From Flavobacterium sangjuense (GTDB taxonomy: Bacteria > Bacteroidota > Bacteroidia > Flavobacteriales > Flavobacteriaceae): a stretch of 64,000 bases of DNA. Position 1 is the stretch's first letter, and every line of letters starts with the position of its first letter. This document shows, piece after piece, positions 26,071 to 35,021 of this stretch. The position numbers and the translations under genes were made by a program. The stretch is from assembly GCF_004797125.1 (NCBI RefSeq), contig NZ_CP038810.1:1984001-2048000 (forward strand), read 5' to 3'. The notes beneath the pieces are model-generated. The model had not been told where the DNA came from. It did not search any database and saw only the letters and a program-made list of their open reading frames with translations.

Positions 26071-28732
26071 TAAGCGTTTTATCTGCCTGATTTCGTTTAT
26101 CCCATTTGATATCGCTCAAAACTCCCGATTTTATTCCGATAAAAAATCCCCAATACGGATTATCTCCAAACGGTACCCAATTGAAATCCATTCGCCAACT
26201 CAGCAAATCCCGTTCAAATCGAAGCTGTGTAAACGTAACTCCTTTTTGTACAAAATCATAACCTGTTGAAGCACCAATTTTCCATTTGGGTGTTAAATCA
26301 GTATTCATAGAAACCATTAGCGAGTTTCCGGTTATTTTTTTCTGACGGTTGTTATTAGAATACGTCAAAGAATAGGCAAGGGTGACATTCCAAGGCAATT
26401 TATATTTAAAGAGTTCATTTGAAGCATTGTCTTTTTTGTCATCATCGTCACCAAATTGGCTCTGTCGTCTGTCACTCAAATCGGTATTGCTACCAAACAA
26501 ATCGTCTTCACGACCACCATTTCTCTCGCCTTGGCTATTTTTATTTTCTGCATCATTCCCATCGTCACTAGAGAAAGCATAGTTTAAAGTCATATTAGCG
26601 CTGGTCATTCTAAACAAACTACCACCGTTGTCAATGTTCCAGGTATCGATTCGTCTTCCGGTGTTGCTGATTGCGTAAGGATCGAGTGTCATACCAAAAT
26701 TTACATTCATCTTTTGTTTAAACAATAGTGTACCACCGCTAACACGTAGTGGAGACCATTTTAATGAATCGGCAGTAATATCATAATTTGTTGAAAAATT
26801 CAGGTTGTTCAGCAACATTATTTTTTTAGGCTCTGTTTTGGTTGTATCTTTCTCGGTTACTTTAGCTTCAAAAGTATTACTCAAATTAAATCCTAAATTA
26901 TTGGACATGTTTTTTCCCGGTGAACCAAAAATTCCGTTGTCAAATCGCGTGTACTCTTTTATCATGGTACCACTTCCGTCAGAATCGTAGGTGTCATAGT
27001 ATTTTGAAAAACTTGGCGTATAACTATAAGTTACATTTGGACGCATTACGTGTCGGATTGCCTGTATTTTTTTCTTCTCACCAAAATTAAACGTTCCATA
27101 AACAGTTGTTCCTAATCCGGCGCTAAAGGAATAGGTTCTAAAGGCATCAAATCCTTGTACTTCATTATCAACGACTCTGTTCTGCGTTGGGTCATACTGA
27201 CGTCTAATCGTTTTTAAATACCATACTTCATTGTAATTCATCGAAGTTGTGGCACTAAGATATTTAAAGACTTTAAAGTTTGTACTCAGCGGAATAGAGT
27301 GTTGAAAACCAGTTTTAGCATCCCTGAACATTTGCGGTTTAAAGAAAAGCGAATCGGTAGTCTGAATTCTGTTTTCACCTCTTAAGTTGTATTGTAAATT
27401 GATATTCTTAAAGAAGCCCTTTTTTGTTCCGTCTTTTGGTGCAAAAGGATACATTCGGTCAACACTCACTTGCAAAGTAGGCAAGGTCATGTTAATTTGT
27501 TCTGTGTTTGTATTTTGCGAATGTGTAGCTGTTATAGACATATTCACTTGTGGCACAGAGTTGAATGTTTTAGAATAAGAAATCGAAGAGCTCAGGGTGT
27601 TGTTCAATCTTGAACCTACGTTAACCTGATTGATAGAATTGATAAAATATTTACTGCTTCCAAGATTTACCGAAGCTGAAAAACGAGAGTTCGGATTTGA
27701 TTTAGAATCTTTGGAATGTGACCATTGGATGTTGTAAATGTTAGTTCTCGAATAATCAGGATAACCTCTTTCGCTATTGATTAGGTTTTCAAAACGGATA
27801 TTTACATTTCCAAAAAATTTATATTTCTTGGCATAGGACGATTCGAAACGCATGGCATAACTTCCGTTGGTGTAATAATCACCAAGAACGGCAAGGTCGT
27901 AGTTATCGCTTAACGCAAAATAATAACCACCATTTTGCAATGAAAAACCTCTGGTGTTACTGTCGTTATAATTTGGAACAATTATTCCGGAACGGCTTTT
28001 CTCTGACATTGGAAAGAAAGCAAATGGCAAAGCTAAAGGTGTTGGAACATCGGCAATAACCATATTGGTAAATCCTACTACCACTTTTTTCCCTGGTACT
28101 AATTTTACTTTATTGGTTTGAAAATAATATTCAGGGTCTTCTATGTCTTGCGCTGTGGTAAATCGCGCTTTTTTCATAAAGTAAACGGAGTCGTTTTCTT
28201 TTTTTGTGATTTCGGCTTTTACTTTAAACTCACCCTGGTCTGTTCTTGAATTCCAAACCAACGCTTTTTTAGTTTTAAAATTAAACCGGATAGAATCGGG
28301 TTCGACAACATTACTTCCTTGTTTAAAAAGAGGTCTTTGTGTATAAACTCCGGCAGAGTCTTTTATCCTTCCGGCATAAACTTCATTTTTATCATAATCA
28401 ATGACAATGATTCCCGATTTCAGTTCAATATCCTGATAATAAACTTCAGCCTGATTGTAGAGTGTGATTAGCTTTTTCTTTTGGTCAAACTTTTCGTAGT
28501 CAACTGCTTTACGTTTTATCTTATCTTCCAATAAAGGCTTTTTCTTGATGCTGTCAGGTACTTTAACTTCGGTTACTTCTAAGACAGGTTCTGTAGTTTT
28601 TTCAGGTGTAGTTTGCTGATTTTTAGGAGGGAAAGAAGTGGTTTGCTTCGGACCATCTTGTGAATATATTTTTGCGTTTCCCAGTGTTAGGAAAATTGTT
28701 AAAAAAACGATATAAAATAAGTTTCTTTGCAA
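26066..28732 (-). CDS. lptD: LPS-assembly outer-membrane protein LptD (OstA-like)
   Basis: An approximately 888-aa outer-membrane beta-barrel that inserts lipopolysaccharide at the cell surface. After the signal peptide comes a periplasmic OstA/LptA-like jellyroll (about 70-250: KAEVYYQDIELKSGIIVIDYDKNEVYAG and IPxxLPFAFFPMSEKSRSGIIVPNY). A long barrel rich in Tyr, Asn and Ser follows, ending WDKRNQADKTLR. Bacteroidota LptD commonly lacks strict E. coli motifs. I start it at TTG 28732, which leaves a normal signal peptide (FYIVFLTIFLTLG...YSQ). A TTG at 28792 would add 20 residues but overlaps the -7 promoter element. It is divergent from the amidase genes. Confidence 0.88.
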   Translation of the reverse strand: MQRNLFYIVFLTIFLTLGNAKIYSQDGPKQTTSFPPKNQQTTPEKTTEPVLEVTEVKVPDSIKKKPLLEDKIKRKAVDYEKFDQKKKLITLYNQAEVYYQDIELKSGIIVIDYDKNEVYAGRIKDSAGVYTQRPLFKQGSNVVEPDSIRFNFKTKKALVWNSRTDQGEFKVKAEITKKENDSVYFMKKARFTTAQDIEDPEYYFQTNKVKLVPGKKVVVGFTNMVIADVPTPLALPFAFFPMSEKSRSGIIVPNYNDSNTRGFSLQNGGYYFALSDNYDLAVLGDYYTNGSYAMRFESSYAKKYKFFGNVNIRFENLINSERGYPDYSRTNIYNIQWSHSKDSKSNPNSRFSASVNLGSSKYFINSINQVNVGSRLNNTLSSSISYSKTFNSVPQVNMSITATHSQNTNTEQINMTLPTLQVSVDRMYPFAPKDGTKKGFFKNINLQYNLRGENRIQTTDSLFFKPQMFRDAKTGFQHSIPLSTNFKVFKYLSATTSMNYNEVWYLKTIRRQYDPTQNRVVDNEVQGFDAFRTYSFSAGLGTTVYGTFNFGEKKKIQAIRHVMRPNVTYSYTPSFSKYYDTYDSDGSGTMIKEYTRFDNGIFGSPGKNMSNNLGFNLSNTFEAKVTEKDTTKTEPKKIMLLNNLNFSTNYDITADSLKWSPLRVSGGTLLFKQKMNVNFGMTLDPYAISNTGRRIDTWNIDNGGSLFRMTSANMTLNYAFSSDDGNDAENKNSQGERNGGREDDLFGSNTDLSDRRQSQFGDDDDKKDNASNELFKYKLPWNVTLAYSLTYSNNNRQKKITGNSLMVSMNTDLTPKWKIGASTGYDFVQKGVTFTQLRFERDLLSWRMDFNWVPFGDNPYWGFFIGIKSGVLSDIKWDKRNQADKTLR

Positions 28733-28779
28733 AGGTTTAATACTATTTTTGTAGAAATATGGCTTGATTTTTGACGAGG

Positions 28780-28805
28780 CAAACTTACACAATATTTCCG
28801 GTCAA
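28780..28805 (-). promoter_or_regulatory. Putative lptD promoter
   Basis: Minus strand: TTG (28805-28803), 15-nt spacer, TAAGTTTG (28787-28780). The -7 is exact and the spacing is slightly short. Confidence 0.4.
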
Positions 28806-28865
28806 AAATAAGGAAATATTGGTATTATAACCTTTCGGTTTTAATTAAAATTAACTTTTGAGTTT

Positions 28866-30023
28866 ATGAGATTTTTAAATAGCATAAAAACCTGTTTTAC
28901 AGTGCTTTTCTTTTTTAGTATGCTGAATGTTTTCGGACAATCAGATGCTAATAAGTTTTCGATAGTATTGGATGCAGGTCATGGTGGAAAGGATCCCGGG
29001 AATTCCTATCACGGATATGTTGAAAAAGACATTGCTCTAAAGACCACTCTTAAAGTGGGTAAATTTCTTGAAAGAGAAAAGGATTTTGCAGTGACCTATA
29101 CCCGTAAAACTGACGAATTCATAGAATTGGTTAACCGTCCAAAAATTGCCAACAAGATTGATGCTAATTTATTTGTTTCCATTCATTGCAATTCGGTTAA
29201 GAACTTTGAACCTGCCGGAACAGAAACATTTGTAATGGGACTTTCAAGAACCGATATGAACCTGGAAGTTGCCAAAAAAGAAAACTCAGTTATATTACTG
29301 GAAGATAATTACAAAAAAAATTATCAGGGATTTGACCCAAGTAAACCGGAAAATTTGATAGGATTGCAAATAATCCAGGAAGAGAATTTGTATAGCAGCA
29401 TTAGCCTTGCCACAACCATTCAGGACAATTTCACCAATCGTTTAAACAGAAAAACAAGAGGGGTAAAGCAACAACCTTTATGGGTTTTAGATGCCGCCAA
29501 AATGCCGGGTGTTTTGATTGAGTTAGGTTTCTTATCCAATAAAGAAGAAGGTGAATATCTAAATTCTGATGAAGGGCAAACCGAAATGGCACGCCAGATA
29601 GCAAACGCTATTATTCATTATAAAAAAATGTACTTCAATGAAACTTTAACCGAAGAAGATATAAAGGACATTGATAAAAAATATGCCGAACAAAAGGAAA
29701 TTGCGGATTCCGTAATTACGAAACCTGATGACTCGAGCCCAAAGGGCGAACAGGCAAAGCAAACTGTAAAAGCGGAACCTGGTCAGGTATTATATAAAAT
29801 TCAGCTCTTTGCCAGTTCCAAAAGGAAAGACTTACATTCAAGTGATTTCAAGGGATTAAAAGATATTTCGTTTACATTTGAAAACAATCTATACCGTTAT
29901 TATTACGGTAAGTCATATGATTTAGAGTATACGAGAAAAATGTATAGTGAAGCCAAAAATCATGGTTTTAAGGATGCATTTATTGTCATGTTTGCCGATG
30001 GAAAAGCGTCAGCTTTAAAATAA
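28866..30023 (+). CDS. N-acetylmuramoyl-L-alanine amidase with SPOR-like tail (first of pair)
   Basis: A 385-aa periplasmic zinc amidase that cuts the bond between MurNAc and L-Ala in peptidoglycan. The signal peptide ends NVFGQ. The Amidase_3 domain (about 30-265) has IVLDAGHGGKDPG with the first zinc His, a metal-binding Glu in YVEKDIAL, SIHCNSV and a C-terminal VLIELGFLSNKEE with the catalytic Glu. A Lys/Glu linker (270-310) leads to a SPOR-like domain (VLYKIQLFASSKRKDL...GFKDAFIVMFADG). A hairpin repeat is inserted in the linker. A paralogue follows 15 bp later. Confidence 0.92.
   Translation: MRFLNSIKTCFTVLFFFSMLNVFGQSDANKFSIVLDAGHGGKDPGNSYHGYVEKDIALKTTLKVGKFLEREKDFAVTYTRKTDEFIELVNRPKIANKIDANLFVSIHCNSVKNFEPAGTETFVMGLSRTDMNLEVAKKENSVILLEDNYKKNYQGFDPSKPENLIGLQIIQEENLYSSISLATTIQDNFTNRLNRKTRGVKQQPLWVLDAAKMPGVLIELGFLSNKEEGEYLNSDEGQTEMARQIANAIIHYKKMYFNETLTEEDIKDIDKKYAEQKEIADSVITKPDDSSPKGEQAKQTVKAEPGQVLYKIQLFASSKRKDLHSSDFKGLKDISFTFENNLYRYYYGKSYDLEYTRKMYSEAKNHGFKDAFIVMFADGKASALK
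29731..29752 (+). repeat. Constant-flank hairpin repeat inside the amidase CDS, copy 3
   Basis: ACTCGAG, stem CCC, loop AAA, stem GGG, then CGAACAG. It is translated in frame as part of the linker (DDSSPKGEQ). Its flanks are identical to those of the copy at 31248. Confidence 0.65.
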
Positions 30024-30038
30024 TTAATTAAGTAGATT

Positions 30039-31211
30039 TTGAAACTAATAAAACAACTAAGGATAATAACAATAGCAGCGTTTGCTATTTTGTTTTTTTC
30101 TAATACAGCCCATTCTCAAAAATTTAAAGTAACACTCGATGCAGGTCATGGCGATCATGATTATGGCGCCGTGTATCATGGGCATATTGAAAAAAATATT
30201 GCTTTAGCAGTAGTATTAAAAGTCGGTAAACTATTAGAGAAAACTTCCGGTATTGATGTAATTTATACCCGAAAAGGAGATCAGTTTATTGATTTGGTTG
30301 AGCGTGCTAATATAGCCAACAGAGCTGATGCCGATATTTTTGTTTCCATACATTGTAATGCGAATGCAAACAACGCTGCAGATGGTTGTGAAACGTATGT
30401 AATGGGTATGTCTAAAAATGCTTCCAATCTTGAAGCGGCGAAACGAGAGAACTCGGTTGTAACTTTAGAGAAAGATTACAAACAAAAATATGAAGGTTTC
30501 GACCCAAAATCTCCTGAATCTTTTGCCGGAATGATTATGGCTCAGGAATTATATTTAGATCAGAGTATTGCCCTAGCGGGAAAAGTCCAGGCACAGTTTA
30601 TTGGAATAGGCAAGAAAAGCCGTGGCGTTAAGCAAGCACCTTATATGGTTTTGCACAAAGCGTACATGCCAAGAGTTTTGATAGAAATGGGTTTTATTTC
30701 CAATCAGGCTGAAGGGGCAAAACTTGATTCAGAAGTAGGACAGCAGGAAATAGCGGAATCTATTGCCAATGCGATTATCGGTTACAAAAAAGAATATTTT
30801 GGCACCAGTGATAATGATAATACTATCAAGCCATCACAACAAATGGAAGAAGTGAAAAAGCCAGATACAATCGCTAAAAAGCCAACAGTAAAAATACCTG
30901 AGGGTAAAAAACCGGAGCCAAAATTGGAGCCAAAACCGGAAGTGGTAACATCTGGAGTAGCTTCATTCAAAGTACAGCTTTCAGCTAGTGGGACAAAATT
31001 AGAGACGATTCCAAGTAATTTCAAGGGTTTAAGTAATATTTCTGTTTCAGCGGAAGGGAATTTATACAAATACATGTATGGAGAAACGACCAATTATGAA
31101 GAAGCAAAACGACTATTAGCCGAAGCCAAAGCCAAAGGATATTCATCAGCCTTTTTAATTGCTTTTAAAAATGGTAAGAAAGTATCAGTTCAGGACGCAT
31201 TAAAGCAATAA
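30039..31211 (+). CDS. N-acetylmuramoyl-L-alanine amidase with SPOR-like tail (second of pair)
   Basis: A 390-aa paralogue of the preceding gene, in the same order: signal peptide (ending AHSQ), Amidase_3 domain (VTLDAGHGDHDYG, HIEKNIAL, SIHCNAN, VLIEMGFISNQAE), a Pro/Lys/Glu linker and a SPOR-like end (SFKVQLSASGTKLE...GYSSAFLIAFKNGK). The start is TTG; there is no nearby ATG that keeps the signal peptide. The linker (about 250-300) is rich in PKLEPKPE repeats, unlike the first copy. Fifteen bp separate the two genes, so they are probably cotranscribed products of a tandem duplication that has since diverged. Confidence 0.92.
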   Translation: MKLIKQLRIITIAAFAILFFSNTAHSQKFKVTLDAGHGDHDYGAVYHGHIEKNIALAVVLKVGKLLEKTSGIDVIYTRKGDQFIDLVERANIANRADADIFVSIHCNANANNAADGCETYVMGMSKNASNLEAAKRENSVVTLEKDYKQKYEGFDPKSPESFAGMIMAQELYLDQSIALAGKVQAQFIGIGKKSRGVKQAPYMVLHKAYMPRVLIEMGFISNQAEGAKLDSEVGQQEIAESIANAIIGYKKEYFGTSDNDNTIKPSQQMEEVKKPDTIAKKPTVKIPEGKKPEPKLEPKPEVVTSGVASFKVQLSASGTKLETIPSNFKGLSNISVSAEGNLYKYMYGETTNYEEAKRLLAEAKAKGYSSAFLIAFKNGKKVSVQDALKQ

Positions 31212-31237
31212 TAACAAGGAGTTTTAATTATTTATTT

Positions 31238-31245
31238 TAACTTTG
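31238..31245 (+). promoter_or_regulatory. Putative -7 element before the MlaD gene
   Basis: TAACTTTG, an exact TAnnTTTG match, 60 bp before the TTG start at 31306. No -33 TTG at the usual distance. Confidence 0.4.
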
Positions 31246-31247
31246 CC

Positions 31248-31278
31248 ACTCGAGTCTCGTCCTAAAGACGAGACGAAC
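31248..31278 (+). repeat. Constant-flank hairpin repeat in the MlaD leader, copy 4
   Basis: ACTCGA, stem GTCTCGTC, loop CTAAA, stem GACGAGAC, then GAACAG. The 8-bp stem differs from the copy in the amidase gene, but the outer flanks are the same. Confidence 0.7.
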
Positions 31279-31305
31279 AGTACAAAATAAAAAAAAAGAT
31301 TTACA

Positions 31306-32265
31306 TTGAAAATCACTAGAGAAATCAAGACTGCAATTTTAGTAATTGCATCTATTTTATTATTTATTTGGGGTTATAGCTTTTTAAAAGGCAGAGACTT
31401 ACTTACTGATTATAAAACATTCTACGTTCAATATGACAATGTTGAGGGTTTGGTTAATTCGGCACCTATAACAATCAACGGACTTAACGTTGGAAAAGTC
31501 AGCGAAATAAAATTCTTAGGTACGACAGGCAAAATCCAAGTGTCATTACAAATCAAATCTGATTTTCCTTTTTCAAAATCAAGTATTGCTTCTATCTACG
31601 AACCAGGTTTAATTGGAGGCAAGCAAATTATGATTACGCCTAATTTTGAAGATAAATCGGTTGCCGAATCTGGAATCACTTTACAAGGTGATGTAAAACC
31701 GGGTTTAACTTCATTGGTAGCAGAACGATTAACACCACTTCAGGAAAAAGTCGAAAAAATGGTAGTTTCTGCGGATGCGCTTCTTAAAAATGTAAACTCT
31801 GTTTTGGATTCCAAAACCAAAGCGAATCTAAAAAGCAGCATTGCCAATCTTGACGAAACTTTAGCCGAATTCAAAGTGGCTTCCAAATCAGTAAACGAAA
31901 TGTTAGCTGAAAACAAAGGAAAAATCAACTCAACCATGGCAAATGTGGATAAAGCATCCGCTAATTTTGCTAAAATATCGGATTCGATTTCTAAAGCAAA
32001 CATTGGTAAAACGGTTAAAAGTTTAGAAAAAACATTAGCAAGCGTTGATAAAATAATGGCTGACGTTCAATCGGGTAAAGGGACTTTAGGGAAACTTGCC
32101 AAAGATGAAACGATGTATACTAACTTATCCAAATCATCAAAAGAATTGGAATTGTTACTGCAGGATTTTCGTTTAAATCCAACGCGTTATGTAAACGTAT
32201 CGCTCTTCGGAAAGAAGAACAAACCTTATAAAGCACCCGTAAACGATACTATTAAAAAGAAGTAA
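31306..32265 (+). CDS. MlaD/MCE family lipid-transport protein
   Basis: A 319-aa inner-membrane-anchored protein with one N-terminal transmembrane helix (TAILVIASILLFIWGYSFL) and an MCE/MlaD domain (about 35-115: FYVQYDNVEGLVNSAPITING and GLNVGKVSEIKF). A long coiled-coil-like helix follows (about 140-300), typical of MCE proteins that form tunnels for lipid transfer between membranes. It starts with TTG; the preceding context has no ATG that fits. No MlaE/MlaF genes are adjacent here; in Flavobacteriia they are usually elsewhere. It is followed by the Fe-S protein gene after 10 bp. Confidence 0.9.
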   Translation: MKITREIKTAILVIASILLFIWGYSFLKGRDLLTDYKTFYVQYDNVEGLVNSAPITINGLNVGKVSEIKFLGTTGKIQVSLQIKSDFPFSKSSIASIYEPGLIGGKQIMITPNFEDKSVAESGITLQGDVKPGLTSLVAERLTPLQEKVEKMVVSADALLKNVNSVLDSKTKANLKSSIANLDETLAEFKVASKSVNEMLAENKGKINSTMANVDKASANFAKISDSISKANIGKTVKSLEKTLASVDKIMADVQSGKGTLGKLAKDETMYTNLSKSSKELELLLQDFRLNPTRYVNVSLFGKKNKPYKAPVNDTIKKK

Positions 32266-32275
32266 AGTGTAAGCC

Positions 32276-33580
32276 ATGATGTATATCGACAACATACTTT
32301 TTGCTATCATCCTTATTGCGGGAATTGGTTTTTTTGCTAAAAATGTAAAGAAACTAAAGCGCAACATTAATCTTGGTCATGATGTTAACCGCACTGATAA
32401 TCCATCAGCACGCTGGAAAAACATGGCAATGATTGCGTTGGGACAATCCAAAATGGTAAAACGTCCGGTTGCGGGATTGCTACATATTATAGTATACGCC
32501 GGCTTTATCATTATCAACATTGAAGTACTTGAAATCATTATTGACGGACTTTTCGGAACACACCGAGTATTTTCATTCCTTGGTGGATTTTATGGTTTCT
32601 TAATTGGTTCTTTTGAAATCCTTGCGTTATTGGTTTTAATAGCCGTAATTGTTTTTTGGATTCGAAGAAATATTATCCGATTAAAGCGTTTCGCCAGTTC
32701 CGATTTGAAAGGCGCGCCAAAAAGAGATGCTGATACGATTCTGTATTTCGAAATGGTTTTGATGTCGTTGTTCCTACTTATGAACGCAACCGATTTGCAT
32801 TTTCAGGCAATGAATTCCGGAAACATCATTTCACAATATATTAATCCTTGGTTTACTTCATTAGATTTGGCTCAAGTTGAAGCTATTGAACTAACAGCTT
32901 GGTGGATGCATATTATAGGAATCTTGGTCTTCCTGAATTATTTATACTATTCAAAACACCTGCATATTCTTTTGGCTTTTCCAAATACGTATTTTGCCGA
33001 TTTGAATGCTAAAGGAAAATTCGATAATCTGGAAAGTGTTACCAAAGAAGTAAAACTGATGATGGATCCAAATGCCGATCCATTTGCAGCGCAACCTGTT
33101 GATGAAAACGCGGTTCCGGGTAAATTTGGAGCTTCTGATGTACAGGATTTGAATTGGGTACAATTGCTAAATGCCTACACTTGTACCGAATGTGGTCGTT
33201 GTACTTCATCCTGTCCGGCAAATCAAACCGGGAAAAAATTATCGCCACGTAAAATCATGATGGATACGCGTGACCGAATGGAAGAAGTGGGAAGAAATAT
33301 GGATGCCAACAAAGGAGTTTTTGTTCCGGATAATAAATCGTTACTGAATGATTATATAACGGCAGAAGAGCTTTGGGCGTGTACATCTTGTAATGCTTGT
33401 GTAGAAGAATGTCCGGTAAATATCAGCCCGTTGTCAATTATCATGGATATGAGACGCTATTTGGTAATGGAGCAAAGTGCTGCGCCACAATCGTTGAATG
33501 CAATGATGACCAATATTGAGAACAACGGCGCACCATGGCAATACAACCAACAAGACCGATTAAATTGGAAAAATGAATAA
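32276..33580 (+). CDS. Membrane-bound (4Fe-4S) reductase subunit, HdrC/GlpC-like
   Basis: A 434-aa protein with five or so transmembrane helices in its first 260 residues, including LHIIVYAGFIIINIEVLEII and WWMHIIGILVFLNYLYY with candidate haem-ligand His residues. Two 4Fe-4S ferredoxin motifs follow: CTECGRCTSSCP at 303-314 and CTSCNACVEECP at 369-380. This resembles the fused membrane/ferredoxin subunit of heterodisulfide-reductase-like or glycolate/lactate oxidase complexes. The matching CCG-domain subunit is encoded 640 bp downstream, interrupted by a HAD-like gene. It probably passes electrons to menaquinone (inference). Confidence 0.85.
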   Translation: MMYIDNILFAIILIAGIGFFAKNVKKLKRNINLGHDVNRTDNPSARWKNMAMIALGQSKMVKRPVAGLLHIIVYAGFIIINIEVLEIIIDGLFGTHRVFSFLGGFYGFLIGSFEILALLVLIAVIVFWIRRNIIRLKRFASSDLKGAPKRDADTILYFEMVLMSLFLLMNATDLHFQAMNSGNIISQYINPWFTSLDLAQVEAIELTAWWMHIIGILVFLNYLYYSKHLHILLAFPNTYFADLNAKGKFDNLESVTKEVKLMMDPNADPFAAQPVDENAVPGKFGASDVQDLNWVQLLNAYTCTECGRCTSSCPANQTGKKLSPRKIMMDTRDRMEEVGRNMDANKGVFVPDNKSLLNDYITAEELWACTSCNACVEECPVNISPLSIIMDMRRYLVMEQSAAPQSLNAMMTNIENNGAPWQYNQQDRLNWKNE

Positions 33581-33695
33581 TAACTGAATCAGGATGTGAT
33601 TTATCGCATCTATTAAAATAAAAACAAATGACCAAAAATGTGAGGCTTGGGAATTTGTCAAATGAATGTGAAATATTAAAAAATTTAGAAAAAAA

Positions 33696-34142
33696 ATGAA
33701 AGCGGAAGACATTGAAAAAAACTTGCAAAGTATTACCGAAAACGGCCAACATTTAAGCCCGATTTTACCTGAAGGAATTAAGAATTATTTAATCGATATT
33801 GACGGAACTGTTTGCGACGATATTCCAAACGAAGAGCCGGAAAGAATGCTGACTGCAGAGGTTTATCCTGATGCATTAGTTACGTTAAACAAATGGTTTG
33901 ACGAAGGTCACATTATATTCTTCTTTACTTCAAGAACAGAAGCACACAGAGAATATACCGAGATTTGGTTGAAAAAACATGGTTTCAAATATCACGGAAT
34001 TCTATTCGGAAAACCACGTGGAGGAAATTACCACTGGATTGACAATCACTTGGTAAAAGCAACCCGTTACAGAGGAAAGTTCACCAATTTGATAGAAAAA
34101 GAAGTTACCATTCAGGTGTTCGATGACGAGCATCACGACTAG
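33696..34142 (+). CDS. HAD-superfamily phosphatase-like protein
   Basis: A 148-aa protein with a HAD motif I, YLIDIDGTVCDD (DxDGT), the motif II Thr in FFFTSRTEAH, and a late Asp in HWIDNH. It is shorter than canonical Cof- or NagD-type enzymes and has only a small cap. Close homologues in Flavobacteriia are often labelled phosphoheptose isomerase, but no SIS-domain features are visible, so I reject that name. It lies between the two halves of the Fe-S redox pair, in the same direction, so a role in that pathway or mere insertion are both possible. Confidence 0.75.
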   Translation: MKAEDIEKNLQSITENGQHLSPILPEGIKNYLIDIDGTVCDDIPNEEPERMLTAEVYPDALVTLNKWFDEGHIIFFFTSRTEAHREYTEIWLKKHGFKYHGILFGKPRGGNYHWIDNHLVKATRYRGKFTNLIEKEVTIQVFDDEHHD

Positions 34143-34213
34143 GTAATTCGTGGATTTGGTTATTTGTTGATTTGAATTTTCAAATAACCGAATAACCGCA
34201 TAACCGTATAAAC
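34142..34213 (+). repeat. Octamer-grid inverted repeat, copy 5
   Basis: GGTAATTC, GTGGATTT, GGTTATTT, GTTGATTT, GAATTTTC, AAATAACC, GAATAACC, GCATAACC and GTATAAAC: nine units in strict 8-bp register with a central spacer unit. It fills nearly the whole gap between two genes. Confidence 0.88.
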
Positions 34214-34221
34214 ATTAAAAA

Positions 34222-35013
34222 ATGTCAGAAGTATTAAATGTGCCAACCATGGCAGAAATGATGGCTCAAGGCAAACAACCCGAAGTACTGTTTTGGGTTG
34301 GTTGTGCCGGTAGTTTTGACGACAGAGCAAAGAAAATCACCAAGGCATTTGTGCGTATTTTAAATCGTGCGAATGTCGAGTTTGCTGTTTTGGGTACTGA
34401 AGAAAGTTGTACCGGTGATCCGGCAAAACGTGCGGGAAATGAGTTTTTGTTCCAAATGCAGGCGATGATGAATATCGAAGTGCTGAATGCCTACGAAGCT
34501 AAAAAAATTGTTACTGCCTGTCCGCATTGTTTTAATACCCTGAAAAACGAATACCCTGAATTGGGCGGAACCTACGAAGTTGTACATCACACTGAATTCC
34601 TAAAACAATTATTAGATTCAGGAAGATTGACTATTGAAGGTGGACAATTCAAAGGAAAAAGAATTACGTTTCACGATCCATGTTATCTTGGAAGAGCAAA
34701 TAATGTGTACGAAGCACCAAGGGATTTAATCCAAAAACTGGATGCTGAGTTGGTAGAAATGAAACGCTCAAAAGCTAACGGTTTATGTTGTGGTGCCGGT
34801 GGTGCCCAAATGTTCAAAGAACCGGAACCGGGAAACAAAGACATCAACGTAGAAAGAACCGAAGATGCCTTGGAAACCAAACCCGAAATAATTGCGGCTG
34901 GTTGCCCATTTTGTAATACGATGATGACGGATGGTGTTAAAGCCAAAGAGCAGGAAGCGAATGTTAAGGTAATGGACGTGGCTGAATTAATCGCTAACGC
35001 ACAGGATTTATAG
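34222..35013 (+). CDS. CCG-domain (Fe-S) oxidoreductase subunit
   Basis: A 263-aa protein with two cysteine-rich CCG domains, as in HdrB, GlpC, LutA and the Fe-S subunit of glycolate oxidase. The first region has WVGCAGSFDDRA and CPHCFNTLKNEYP; the second has TFHDPCYLGRANNVYEAPR, CCGAGGAQMFKEPE and AGCPFCNTMM. These cysteines bind a noncubane [4Fe-4S] cluster in HdrB-type proteins. It is the soluble partner of the HdrC/GlpC-like membrane protein upstream. Together they probably form a quinone-linked dehydrogenase module whose substrate subunit is not in this window. Confidence 0.88.
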   Translation: MSEVLNVPTMAEMMAQGKQPEVLFWVGCAGSFDDRAKKITKAFVRILNRANVEFAVLGTEESCTGDPAKRAGNEFLFQMQAMMNIEVLNAYEAKKIVTACPHCFNTLKNEYPELGGTYEVVHHTEFLKQLLDSGRLTIEGGQFKGKRITFHDPCYLGRANNVYEAPRDLIQKLDAELVEMKRSKANGLCCGAGGAQMFKEPEPGNKDINVERTEDALETKPEIIAAGCPFCNTMMTDGVKAKEQEANVKVMDVAELIANAQDL

Positions 35014-35021
35014 TCTGATTA

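Noticed and set aside
33696..34142. Phosphoheptose isomerase label
   Set aside because: The protein has HAD motifs (IDIDGT) and no SIS-domain features.
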